From Salminus brasiliensis (Eukaryota; Chordata; Actinopteri; Characiformes; Bryconidae), in assembly GCF_030463535.1 (NCBI RefSeq), contig NC_132897.1, positions 6,776,821 through 6,840,820 of the forward strand: a stretch of 64,000 nucleotides of DNA, read 5' to 3'. A program made the position numbers and the translations under genes. Positions 48,001 to 59,001 of this stretch are shown one piece after another; position 1 is the first letter of the stretch; every line of letters starts with the position of its first letter. The notes under the pieces are model-generated. The model saw nothing but the letters and a program-made list of their open reading frames with translations, searched no databases and was not told the origin of the DNA.

Positions 48001-51000
48001 CAAAAACTCATGGTGATTTTTTACACTTATTTTGATCTATATGTGTTTCATACATCACGTTGGGACATTATCCAACTAATTTAGGTGTTTTTACATGCCG
48101 TTGGGAATTTTGAAAAATTGCCCAAAAATGCATGTGATGGTAAGGCTATAGCCTTATGTATTTTGGCATTTTTGGTGCAAAAACTCATGGTGATTTTTTA
48201 CACTTATTTTGATCTATATGTGTTTCATACATCATGTTGGGACATTATCCAACTATTTTAACTGTTTTTACATGATGTAGGGAATTTTGAAAAATTGCCC
48301 AAAAATGCATGTGATGGTAAGGCTATATAGCCTTATGTATTTTGGCATTTTTGGTGCAAAAACTCATGGTGATTTTTTACACTTATTTTGATCTATATGT
48401 GTTTCATACATCACGTTGGGACATTATCCAACTAATTTAGGTGTTTTTACATGCCGTTGCGAATTTTGAAAAATTGCCCAAAAATGCATGTGATGGTAAG
48501 GCTATAGCCTTATGTATTTTGGCATTTTTGGTGCAAAAACTCATGGTGATTTTTTACACTTATTTTGATCTATATGTGTTTCATACATCACGTTGGGACA
48601 TTATCCAACTGATTTAGGTGTTTTTACATGATGGTTGGAGATCTGAAAAATTGCCCAAAAATGCATGTGATGGTAAGGCTATATGCCTTATGTATTTTGG
48701 CATTTTTGGTGCAAAAACTCATGGTGATTTTTTACACTTATTTTGATCTATATGTGTTTCATACATCACGTTGGGACATTATCCAACTGATTTAGGTGTT
48801 TTTACATGATGTAGGGAATTTTGAAAAATTGCCCAAAAATGCATGTGATGGTAAGGCTATAGCCCTATAGCCCTATAGCCTTATAGCCTTTGCACTTATT
48901 TTGATCTATATGTGTTTCATACATCACGTTGGGACATTATCCAACTGATTTAGGTGTTTTTACATGATGGTTTGAGTTCTGAAAAATTGCCCAAAAATGC
49001 ATGTGATGGTAAGGCTATAGCCTTATGTATTTTGGCATTTTTGGTGCAAAAACTCATGGTGATTTTTTACACTTATTTTGATCTATATGTGTTTCATACA
49101 TCACGTTGGGACATTATCCAACTAATTTAGGTGTTTTTACATGCCGTTGGGAATTTTGAAAAATTGCCCAAAAATGCATGTGATGGTAAGGCTATAGCCT
49201 TATGTATTTTGGCATTTTTGGTGCAAAAACTCATGGTGATTTTTTACACTTATTTTGATCTATATGTGTTTCATACATCACGTTGGGACATTATCCAACT
49301 AATTTAGGTGTTTTTACATGCCGTTGGGAATTTTGAAAAATTGCACAAAAATGCATGTGATGGTAAGGCTATAGCCTTATGTATTTTGGCATTTTTGGTG
49401 CAAAAACTCATGGTGATTTTTTACACTTATTTTGATCTATATGTGTTTCATACATCACGTTGGGACATTATCCAACTAATTTAGGTGTTTTTACATGCCG
49501 TTGGGAATTTTGAAAAATTGCCCAAAAATGCATGTGATGGTAAGGCTATAGCCTTATGTATTTTGGCATTTTTGGTGCAAAAACGCATGGTGATTTTTTA
49601 CACTTATTTTGATCTATATGTGTTTCATACATCATGTTGGGACATTATCCAACTATTTTAACTGTTTTTACATAATGTAGGGAATTTTGAAAAATTGCCC
49701 AAAAATGCATGTGATGGTAAGGCTATATATAGCCTTATGTATTTTGGCATTTTTGGTGCAAAAACTCATGGTGATTTTTTACACTTATTTTGATCTATAT
49801 GTGTTTCATACATCACGTTGGGACATTATCCAACTATTTTAACTGTTTTTACATGATGTAGGGAATTTTGAAAAATTGCCCAAAAATGCATGTGATGGTA
49901 AGGCTATATAGCCTTATGTATTTTGGCATTTTTGGTGCAAAAACTCATGGTGATTTTTTACACTTATTTTGATCTATATGTGTTTCATACATCATGTTGG
50001 GACATTATCCAACTATTTTAACTGTTTTTACATGATGTAGGGAATTTTGAAAAATTGCCCAAAAATGCATGTGATGGTAAGGCTATATAGCCTTATGTAT
50101 TTTGGCATTTTTGGTGCAAAAACTCATGGTGATTTTTTACACTTATTTTGATCTATATGTGTTTCATACATCATGTTGGGACATTATCCAACTATTTTAA
50201 CTGTTTTTACATGATGTAGGGAATTTTGAAAAATTGCCCAAAAATGCATGTGATGGTAAGGCTATAGCCTTATGTATTTTGGCATTTTTGGTGCAAAAAC
50301 TCATGGTGATTTTTTACACTTATTTTGATCTATATGTGTTTCATACATCACGTTGGGACATTATCCAACTAATTTAGGTGTTTTTACATGCCGTTGGGAA
50401 TTTTGAAAAATTGCCCAAAAATGCATGTGATGGTAAGGCTATAGCCTTATGTATTTTGGCATTTTTGGTGCAAAAACTCATGGTGATTTTTTACACTTAT
50501 TTTGATCTATATGTGTTTCATACATCATGTTGGGACATTATCCAACTATTTTAACTGTTTTTACATGATGTAGGGAATTTTGAAAAATTGCCCAAAAATG
50601 CATGTGATGGTAAGGCTATATAGCCTTATGTATTTTGGCATTTTTGGTGCAAAAACTCATGGTGATTTTTTACACTTATTTTGATCTATATGTGTTTCAT
50701 ACATCACGTTGGGACATTATCCAACTAATTTAGGTGTTTTTACATGCCGTTGCGAATTTTGAAAAATTGCCCAAAAATGCATGTGATGGTAAGGCTATAG
50801 CCTTATGTATTTTGGCATTTTTGGTGCAAAAACTCATGGTGATTTTTTACACTTATTTTGATCTATATGTGTTTCATACATCACGTTGGGACATTATCCA
50901 ACTGATTTAGGTGTTTTTACATGATGGTTGGAGATCTGAAAAATTGCCCAAAAATGCATGTGATGGTAAGGCTATATGCCTTATGTATTTTGGCATTTTT

Positions 51001-54000
51001 GGTGCAAAAACTCATGGTGATTTTTTACACTTATTTTGATCTATATGTGTTTCATACATCACGTTGGGACATTATCCAACTATTTTAACTGTTTTTACAT
51101 GATGTAGGGAATTTTGAAAAATTGCCCAAAAATGCATGTGATGGTAAGGCTATAGCCTTATGTATTTTGGCATTTTTGGTGCAAAAACTCATGGTGATTT
51201 TTTACACTTATTTTGATCTATATGTGTTTCATACATCATGTTGGGACATTATCCAACTATTTTAACTGTTTTTACATGATGTAGGGAATTTTGAAAAATT
51301 GCCCAAAAATGCATGTGATGGTAAGGCTATAGCCTTATGTATTTTGGCATTTTTGGTGCAAAAACTCATGGTGATTTTTTACACTTATTTTGATCTATAT
51401 ATGTTTCATACATCACGTTGGGACATTATCCAACTAATTTAGGTGTTTTTACATGCCGTTGGGAATTTTGAAAAATTGCCCAAAAATGCATGTGATGGTA
51501 AGGCTATAGCCTTATGTATTTTGGCATTTTTGGTGCAAAAACTCATGGTGATTTTTTACACTTATTTTGATCTATATGTGTTTCATACATCATGTTGGGA
51601 CATTATCCAACTATTTTAACTGTTTTTACATGATGTAGGGAATTTTGAAAAATTGCCCAAAAATGCATGTGATGGTAAGGCTATAGCCTTATGTATTTTG
51701 GCATTTTTGGTGCAAAAACTCATGGTGATTTTTTACACTTATTTTGATCTATATGTGTTTCATACATCACGTTGGGACATTATCCAACTGATTTAGGTGT
51801 TTTTACATGATGTAGGGAATTTTGAAAAATTGCCCAAAAATGCATGTGATGGTAAGGCTATAGCCTTATGTATTTTGGCATTTTTGGTGCAAAAACTCAT
51901 GGTGATTTTTTACACTTATTTTGATCTATATGTGTTTCATACATCACGTTGGGACATTATCCAACTAATTTAGGTGTTTTTACATGCCGTTGGGAATTTT
52001 GAAAAATTGCCCAAAAATGCATGTGATGGTAAGGCTATAGCCTTATGTATTTTGGCATTTTTGGTGCAAAAACTCATGGTGATTTTTTACACTTATTTTG
52101 ATCTATATGTGTTTCATACATCACGTTGGGACATTATCCAACTAATTTAGGTGTTTTTACATGCCGTTGGGAATTTTGAAAAATTGCCCAAAAATGCATG
52201 TGATGGTAAGGCTATAGCCTTATGTATTTTGGCATTTTTGGTGCAAAAACTCATGGTGATTTTTTACACTTATTTTGATCTATATGTGTTTCATACATCA
52301 CGTTGGGACATTATCCAACTAATTTAGGTGTTTTTACATGCCGTTGGGAATTTTGAAAAATTGCACAAAAATGCATGTGATGGTAAGGCTATAGCCTTAT
52401 GTATTTTGGCATTTTTGTTGCAAAAACTCATGGTGATTTTTTACACTTATTTTGATCTATATGTGTTTCATACATCATGTTGGGACATTATCCAACTATT
52501 TTAACTGTTTTTACATGATGTAGGGAATTTTGAAAAATTGCCCAAAAATGCATGTGATGGTAAGGCTATAGCCTTATGTATTTTGGCATTTTTGGTGCAA
52601 AAACTCATGGTGATTTTTTACACTTATTTTGATCTATATATGTTTCATACATCACGTTGGGACATTATCCAACTGATTTAGGTGTTTTTACATGATGTAG
52701 GGAATTTTGAAAAATTGCCCAAAAATGCATGTGATGGTAAGGCTATATAGCCTTATGTATTTTGGCATTTTTGGTGCAAAAACTCATGGTGATTTTTTAC
52801 ACTTATTTTGATCTATATGTGTTTCATACATCACGTTGGGACATTATCCAACTAATTTAGGTGTTTTTACATGATGGTTTGAGTTCTGAAAAATTGCCCA
52901 AAAATGCATGTGATGGTAAGGCTATATATAGCCTTATGTATTTTGGCATTTTTGGTGCAAAAACTCATGGTGATTTTTTACACTTATTTTGATCTATATG
53001 TGTTTCATACATCATGTTGGGACATTATCCAACTATTTTAACTGTTTTTACATGATGTAGGGAATTTTGAAAAATTGCCCAAAAATGCATGTGATGGTAA
53101 GGCTATAGCCTTATGTATTTTGGCATTTTTGTTGCAAAAACTCATGGTGATTTTTTACACTTATTTTGATCTATATGTGTTTCATACATCATGTTGGGAC
53201 ATTATCCAACTAATTTAACTGTTTTTACATGATGTAGGGAATTTTGAAAAATTGCCCAAAAATGCATGTGATGGTAAGGCTATAGCCTTATGTATTTTGG
53301 CATTTTTGGTGCAAAAACTCATGGTGATTTTTTACACTTATTTTGATCTATATGTGTTTCATACATCACGTTGGGACATTATCCAACTATTTTAACTGTT
53401 TTTACATGATGTAGGGAATTTTGAAAAATTGCCCAAAAATGCATGTGATGGTAAGGCTATATAGCCTTATGTATTTTGGCATTTTTGGTGCAAAAACTCA
53501 TGGTGATTTTTTACACTTATTTTGATCTATATGTGTTTCATACATCACGTTGGGACATTATCCAACTAATTTAGGTGTTTTTACATGCCGTTGGGAATTT
53601 TGAAAAATTGCCCAAAAATGCATGTGATGGTAAGGCTATAGCCTTATGTATTTTGGCATTTTTGTTGCAAAAACTCATGGTGATTTTTTACACTTATTTT
53701 GATCTATATATGTTTCATACATCACGTTGGGACATTATCCAACTGATTTAGGTGTTTTTACATGATGTAGGGAATTTTGAAAAATTGCCCAAAAATGCAT
53801 GTGATGGTAAGGCTATAGCCTTATGTATTTTGGCATTTTTGGTGCAAAAACTCATGGTGATTTTTTACACTTATTTTGATCTATATGTGTTTCATACATC
53901 ACGTTGGGACATTATCCAACTAATTTAGGTGTTTTTACATGCCGTTGGGAATTTTGAAAAATTGCCCAAAAATGCATGTGATGGTAAGGCTATAGCCTTA

Positions 54001-57000
54001 TGTATTTTGGCATTTTTGGTGCAAAAACTCATGGTGATTTTTTACACTTATTTTGATCTATATGTGTTTCATACATCACGTTGGGACATTATCCAACTAA
54101 TTTGGGTGTTTTTACATGCCGTTGCGAATTTTGAAAAATTGCCCAAAAATGCATGTGATGGTAAGGCTATAGCCTTATGTATTTTGGCATTTTTGGTGCA
54201 AAAACTCATGGTGATTTTTTACACTTATTTTGATCTATATGTGTTTCATACATCATGTTGGGACATTATCCAACTATTTTAACTGTTTTTACATAATGTA
54301 GGGAATTTTGAAAAATTGCCCAAAAATGCATGTGATGGTAAGGCTATATATAGCCTTATGTATTTTGGCATTTTTGGTGCAAAAACTCATGGTGATTTTT
54401 TACACTTATTTTGATCTATATGTGTTTCATACATCACGTTGGGACATTATCCAACTATTTTAACTGTTTTTACATGATGGTTGGAGATCTGAAAAATTGC
54501 CCAAAAATGCATGTGATGGTAAGGCTATATAGCCTTATGTATTTTGGCATTTTTGGTGCAAAAACTCATGGTGATTTTTTACACTTATTTTGATCTATAT
54601 GTGTTTCATACATCATGTTGGGACATTATCCAACTATTTTAACTGTTTTTACATGATGTAGGGAATTTTGAAAAATTGCCCAAAAATGCATGTGATGGTA
54701 AGGCTATAGCCTTATGTATTTTGGCATTTTTGGTGCAAAAACTCATGGTGATTTTTTACACTTATTTTGATCTATATGTGTTTCATACATCACGTTGGGA
54801 CATTATCCAACTATTTTAACTGTTTTTACATGATGTAGGGAATTTTGAAAAATTGCCCAAAAATGCATGTGATGGTAAGGCTATATATAGCCTTATGTAT
54901 TTTGGCATTTTTGGTGCAAAAACTCATGGTGATTTTTTACACTTATTTTGATCTATATGTGTTTCATACATCACGTTGGGACATTATCCAACTAATTTAG
55001 GTGTTTTTACATGCCGTTGGGAATTTTGAAAAATTGCCCAAAAATGCATGTGATGGTAAGGCTATAGCCTTATGTATTTTGGCATTTTTGTTGCAAAAAC
55101 TCATGGTGATTTTTTACACTTATTTTGATCTATATATGTTTCATACATCACGTTGGGACATTATCCAACTGATTTAGGTGTTTTTACATGATGTAGGGAA
55201 TTTTGAAAAATTGCCCAAAAATGCATGTGATGGTAAGGCTATAGCCTTATGTATTTTGGCATTTTTGGTGCAAAAACTCATGGTGATTTTTTACACTTAT
55301 TTTGATCTATATGTGTTTCATACATCACGTTGGGACATTATCCAACTGATTTAGGTGTTTTTACATGATGGTTTGAGTTCTGAAAAATTGCCCAAAAATG
55401 CATGTGATGGTAAGGCTATAGCCTTATGTATTTTGGCATTTTTGGTGCAAAAACTCATGGTGATTTTTTACACTTATTTTGATCTATATGTGTTTCATAC
55501 ATCATGTTGGGACATTATCCAACTATTTTAACTGTTTTTACATGATGTAGGGAATTTTGAAAAATTGCCCAAAAATGCATGTGATGGTAAGGCTATAGCC
55601 TTATGTATTTTGGCATTTTTGGTGCAAAAACTCATGGTGATTTTTTACACTTATTTTGATCTATATGTGTTTCATACATCATGTTGGGACATTATCCAAC
55701 TATTTTAACTGTTTTTACATGATGTAGGGAATTTTGAAAAATTGCCCAAAAATGCATGTGATGGTAAGGCTATAGCCTTATGTATTTTGGCATTTTTGGT
55801 GCAAAAACTCATGGTGATTTTTTACACTTATTTTGATCTATATGTGTTTCATACATCACGTTGGGACATTATCCAACTGATTTAGGTGTTTTTACATGAT
55901 GTAGGGAATTTTGAAAAATTGCCCAAAAATGCATGTGATGGTAAGGCTATAGCCTTATGTATTTTGGCATTTTTGGTGCAAAAACTCATGGTGATTTTTT
56001 ACACTTATTTTGATCTATATGTGTTTCATACATCACGTTGGGACATTATCCAACTGATTTAGGTGTTTTTACATGATGGTTTGAGTTCTGAAAAATTGCC
56101 CAAAAATGCATGTGATGGTAAGGCTATAGCCTTATGTATTTTGGCATTTTTGGTGCAAAAACTCATGGTGATTTTTTACACTTATTTTGATCTATATGTG
56201 TTTCATACATCACGTTGGGACATTATCCAACTAATTTAGGTGTTTTTACATGATGGTTGGAGATCTGAAAAATTGCCCAAAAATGCATGTGATGGTAAGG
56301 CTATAGCCTTATGTATTTTGGCATTTTTGGTGCAAAAACTCATGGTGATTTTTTACACTTATTTTGATCTATATGTGTTTCATACATCACGTTGGGACAT
56401 TATCCAACTAATTTAGGTGTTTTTACATGCCGTTGGGAATTTTGAAAAATTGCCCAAAAATGCATGTGATGGTAAGGCTATAGCCTTATGTATTTTGGCA
56501 TTTTTGGTGCAAAAACTCATGGTGATTTTTTACACTTATTTTGATCTATATGTGTTTCATACATCACGTTGGGACATTATCCAACTAATTTAGGTGTTTT
56601 TACATGCCGTTGGGAATTTTGAAAAATTGCACAAAAATGCATGTGATGGTAAGGCTATAGCCTTATGTATTTTGGCATTTTTGTTGCAAAAACTCATGGT
56701 GATTTTTTACACTTATTTTGATCTATATGTGTTTCATACATCATGTTGGGACATTATCCAACTATTTTAACTGTTTTTACATGATGTAGGGAATTTTGAA
56801 AAATTGCCCAAAAATGCATGTGATGGTAAGGCTATAGCCTTATGTATTTTGGCATTTTTGGTGCAAAAACTCATGGTGATTTTTTACACTTATTTTGATC
56901 TATATGTGTTTCATACATCACGTTGGGACATTATCCAACTATTTTAACTGTTTTTACATGATGTAGGGAATTTTGAAAAATTGCCCAAAAATGCATGTGA

Positions 57001-59001
57001 TGGTAAGGCTATAGCCTTATGTATTTTGGCATTTTTGGTGCAAAAACTCATGGTGATTTTTTACACTTATTTTGATCTATATGTGTTTCATACATCACGT
57101 TGGGACATTATCCAACTGATTTAGGTGTTTTTACATGATGGTTTGAGTTCTGAAAAATTGCCCAAAAATGCATGTGATGGTAAGGCTATAGCCTTATGTA
57201 TTTTGGCATTTTTGGTGCAAAAACTCATGGTGATTTTTTACACTTATTTTGATCTATATGTGTTTCATACATCACGTTGGGACATTATCCAACTGATTTA
57301 GGTGTTTTTACATGATGGTTTGAGTTCTGAAAAATTGCCCAAAAATGCATGTGATGGTAAGGCTATAGCCTTATGTATTTTGGCATTTTTGGTGCAAAAA
57401 CTCATGGTGATTTTTTACACTTATTTTGATCTATATGTGTTTCATACATCACGTTGGGACATTATCCAACTAATTTAGGTGTTTTTACATGCCGTTGGGA
57501 ATTTTGAAAAATTGCACAAAAATGCATGTGATGGTAAGGCTATAGCCTTATGTATTTTGGCATTTTTGTTGCAAAAACTCATGGTGATTTTTTACACTTA
57601 TTTTGATCTATATGTGTTTCATACATCATGTTGGGACATTATCCAACTATTTTAACTGTTTTTACATGATGTAGGGAATTTTGAAAAATTGCCCAAAAAT
57701 GCATGTGATGGTAAGGCTATAGCCTTATGTATTTTGGCATTTTTGGTGCAAAAACTCATGGTGATTTTTTACACTTATTTTGATCTATATATGTTTCATA
57801 CATCACGTTGGGACATTATCCAACTGATTTAGGTGTTTTTACATGATGTAGGGAATTTTGAAAAATTGCCCAAAAATGCATGTGATGGTAAGGCTATATA
57901 GCCTTATGTATTTTGGCATTTTTGGTGCAAAAACTCATGGTGATTTTTTACACTTATTTTGATCTATATGTGTTTCATACATCACGTTGGGACATTATCC
58001 AACTAATTTAGGTGTTTTTACATGATGGTTTGAGTTCTGAAAAATTGCCCAAAAATGCATGTGATGGTAAGGCTATATATAGCCTTATGTATTTTGGCAT
58101 TTTTGGTGCAAAAACTCATGGTGATTTTTTACACTTATTTTGATCTATATGTGTTTCATACATCATGTTGGGACATTATCCAACTATTTTAACTGTTTTT
58201 ACATGATGTAGGGAATTTTGAAAAATTGCCCAAAAATGCATGTGATGGTAAGGCTATAGCCTTATGTATTTTGGCATTTTTGGTGCAAAAACTCATGGTG
58301 ATTTTTTACACTTATTTTGATCTATATATGTTTCATACATCACGTTGGGACATTATCCAACTAATTTAGGTGTTTTTACATGCCGTTGGGAATTTTGAAA
58401 AATTGCACAAAAATGCATGTGATGGTAAGGCTATAGCAGTATGATTGGGATTTGAATAGCTCCGTTAGCTGACAGCATCTTAGACCACTGGACCACCCAG
58501 GGTCCCCTCTTGGAACTGTTTTCCTAAGTCCCATGTAAAAACACTTAAATCAGTTGGATAGTGACCATGAATTATTAATCATGAAATAGGTCAGTTCAGC
58601 ATGGGGACCCTGGGTGGTCCAGCAGACTAAAGAGCTGTTACTATGAGCAGAGGATCACTGGTTCGAATACCAATTATGCTGCTTACCCTGTTAGGTTGCA
58701 CCCAAACAACTCCTTTCTTCCTCAGGAAGAAACTTTTTTTTATGTATATGTGTGATTAACCCAAATTTGTCTGGTCCTCTGCAGGGGCCGCGACCTGACA
58801 CGGCAGCACGAGCAGCGAGTGTATGAGCGCGAGATGCACCGTATCACTCTTCCACTCTCAGCCTTTGCCAACCCCACCTGCGAGCTGGTTGATGAGAACA
58901 CTATCGTGATAACGGCTGAACCCAGTGAGCAAACACCCACTCAGGACACTGTAGAGGGTGGAGACCCCCTGATAAACCCGGCGGGAACTCCTGGAGCCTG
59001 A
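32214..59001 (+). CDS. pik3ip1: pik3ip1, complete, six coding exons, 257 aa
   Basis: Exons: 32214-32283, 32987-33118, 34034-34150, 37763-37921, 38893-38971, 58785-59001. All junctions are GT/AG and the phases join into one frame from ATG 32214 to TGA 58999-59001. Order of parts: signal peptide (about 1-20), kringle (25-105) with all six cysteines (25, 47, 75, 86, 100, 105), acidic/polar linker, transmembrane helix (about 162-183) and a cytoplasmic tail carrying ITLPLSAFANPTCELVD (206-222) and ending AGTPGA. These features match PIK3IP1 (human protein about 263 residues), a type I membrane protein that binds PI3K and dampens its activity. The ATG has A at -3. Two N-glycosylation sequons sit in the kringle (N49, N52). 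Intron 5 is 19.8 kb because of a satellite array. Confidence 0.96.
32284..32986 (+). other. pik3ip1: pik3ip1 intron 1
   Basis: AT-rich. An inverted pair near the donor, AATGCTGCATTGCACTGATA at 32361 against TGCAGCATTTAAGGTGGACC at 32410, forms a foldback: GGTCCACCTTAAATGCTGCA recurs in inverse. From 32567 (AGGGCTGGGCGATATGCAAT) a MITE-like fragment recurs at 42320. Confidence 0.5.
32987..33118 (+). CDS. pik3ip1: pik3ip1 exon 2, kringle N-terminal half
   Basis: Acceptor TTGCAG, donor GTAAGC. Reads ECIRDSNGVDYRGT and VCVNWSNTTRDYD, with the first two kringle cysteines. Confidence 0.96.
33119..34033 (+). other. pik3ip1: pik3ip1 intron 2
   Basis: Contains an AAGAACC-type MITE fragment (33300-33365) and a badly decayed copy of the common Tc1/mariner-like MITE (about 33410-33670, with CAGACCTCACTAATGCTGTT). 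No gene. Confidence 0.5.
34034..34150 (+). CDS. pik3ip1: pik3ip1 exon 3, kringle C-terminal half
   Basis: Acceptor CTCAG, donor GTAGCC. Reads HSFCRNPDASDGPWCYVSG with the kringle signature, then ACAIDSCQ; four cysteines. Confidence 0.97.
35112..35335. mobile_element. Palindromic AAGAACC-type MITE, most complete copy
   Basis: Left arm GTGGTGCCATAGAAGAATCA and TTGGTTCCATAAAGAACC; right arm CTCTTTATGGAAGTGGTTCT and AAAGAACCCTTGTAGCACC. The arms are inverted relative to each other, as in a foldback element. No coding. Confidence 0.75.
36761..37245 (+). mobile_element. Tc1/mariner-like MITE copy
   Basis: Ends GAAAGTATTGGGACACC and GGTGTCCACAAACATTTGG; interior GTAACTGTCTCTACTGTCCA and GGGGCTTTATACCCC. 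A short TA run adjoins the right end. Confidence 0.8.
37763..37921 (+). CDS. pik3ip1: pik3ip1 exon 4, extracellular stalk
   Basis: Acceptor CACAG, donor GTAGGT. Reads AAVQPVMGVSQRVRTG and KKNDLGTL, closely matching the human stalk just before the membrane helix. Confidence 0.96.
37922..38892 (+). other. pik3ip1: pik3ip1 intron 4
   Basis: Contains the dispersed repeat starting AAAGCAACATTATG at 38165 and, at about 38512-38811, a TE-like segment rich in ATATATCG-type words ending CCAATACACATACCTAGAC. No gene. Confidence 0.45.
38893..38971 (+). CDS. pik3ip1: pik3ip1 exon 5, transmembrane helix
   Basis: Acceptor TTTCAG, donor GTTAGT (weak at +3). Reads GNVFAILMMGIIILLGVGIT and ends GYFYKR, a single membrane span with a basic stop-transfer end. 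Confidence 0.94.
38985..39047. repeat. CA and (TA)n microsatellite just after pik3ip1 exon 5
   Basis: A short CA run and about 19 TA units, only about 15-75 bp downstream of the exon 5 donor. Confidence 0.9.
39520..39675. repeat. Dispersed repeat also present in thada intron 3
   Basis: Shares GTGACTTTACAG, GGAAGTCAGTAAA-like words and TTCTATTGGTCTATTCAT with 2006-2170. Confidence 0.45.
40452..40712 (+). mobile_element. tRNA-derived SINE, 5'-truncated
   Basis: Starts at ATCGATAACAGGGTTGTGGG with the B box GGTTCGATTCC and then matches the SINE at 14262-14564 through the TG run to the tail GACAAATACGTGCACCTTTA. The A-box part of the head is missing. Confidence 0.85.
41356..42033 (+). mobile_element. 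Tc1/mariner-like MITE, full ends
   Basis: Ends CACTATATGGACAAAAGTAT and ACATTTGGACGTATAGTG, inverted and flanked by TA. The interior of the family resumes at 41691 (CTGCTTTTGTTGGAGTGACT). The segment 41405-41690 is not shared with other copies and may be an insertion. Confidence 0.8.
42320..42625. mobile_element. MITE of the GAGCTGGGCAATATGA type
   Basis: Begins GAGCTGGGCAATATGACAAT and ends with TATCGTGATAAATATGATG-type sequence; a related fragment starts at 32567. I recall such elements as common in fish; family not named. Confidence 0.45.
43298..43876. mobile_element. Non-autonomous DNA transposon with inverted ends
   Basis: Left end GTGAAAAAATTAGGACATCC; the right end, reverse-complemented, reads GTGAAAAAACTAGACATCCC, about 580 bp apart. 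The interior has no transposase frame. The left end resembles the element at 25765. Confidence 0.75.
43877..44965 (+). other. pik3ip1: pik3ip1 intron 5, left of the satellite
   Basis: Ordinary intronic sequence. Short open frames at 44064-44614 on either strand show no family resemblance and no splice context, so I call no gene. Confidence 0.5.
44970..45130. repeat. Diverged edge unit of the 177-bp satellite interrupted by a SINE tail
   Basis: 44985-45063 matches the satellite with several substitutions (TTGCCATTTTTGGTGCAAAA). At about 45064-45128 the sequence is an inverted SINE tail (GTGCACGTATTTGTCACTGT), after which the satellite resumes at TTGCCCAAAAATGC. Confidence 0.8.
45130..58437. 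repeat. 177-bp satellite array, about 75 units, inside pik3ip1 intron 5
   Basis: Head-to-tail array. Spacing of GCATGTGATGGTAAGG is 177 bp in the standard unit (for example 47058 to 47235, 50246 to 50423), with 175-181 bp variants. About two-thirds of the unit (TATTTTGGCATTTTTGGTGC through TTTGATCTATATGT) is nearly invariant. A 60-bp cassette after CATACATCA exists in a few linked alleles: CACGTTGG or CATGTTGG, then AATTTAGGTG, GATTTAGGTG or ATTTTAACTG, then CCGTTGGGAA, TGTAGGGAA or TGGTTKGAG. Rearranged units occur at 45345-45385, 45855-45893, 47320-47395 and 48857-48895. It is AT-rich. Since 177 is a multiple of 3, some frames run across units, but nothing supports coding. Confidence 0.98.
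58438..58700. mobile_element. Inverted pair of tRNA-type SINE heads around an inverted satellite piece
   Basis: 58480-58507 (CCACTGGACCACCCAGGGTC) is the inverse of 58603-58625 (GGGGACCCTGGGTGGTCCAG). The right copy continues with a B-box-like GGTTCGAATACC. Between them, 58532-58563 (CATGTAAAAACACTTAAATC) is satellite sequence in the opposite orientation to the main array. Confidence 0.75.
58785..59001 (+). CDS. pik3ip1: pik3ip1 exon 6, cytoplasmic tail and stop
   Basis: Acceptor CTGCAG. Reads GRDLTRQHEQRVYEREMHR, then the conserved ITLPLSAFANPTCELVD, and ends GGDPLINPAGTPGA followed by TGA. It follows the satellite array by about 350 bp, with the splice acceptor intact. Confidence 0.97.

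Noticed and set aside
45130..58437. Long open frames across the satellite (for example 53929-54282 and 54411-54593)
   Set aside because: The 177-bp unit is 59 codons, so a frame can stay open over several units. TA-step variants break it repeatedly and there is no protein-like conservation, start context or splicing evidence.
45130..58437. CENP-B box in the satellite
   Set aside because: The stretch TTCATACATCACGTTGGGA vaguely resembles one but lacks the essential TTCG and CGGG positions at the right spacing.
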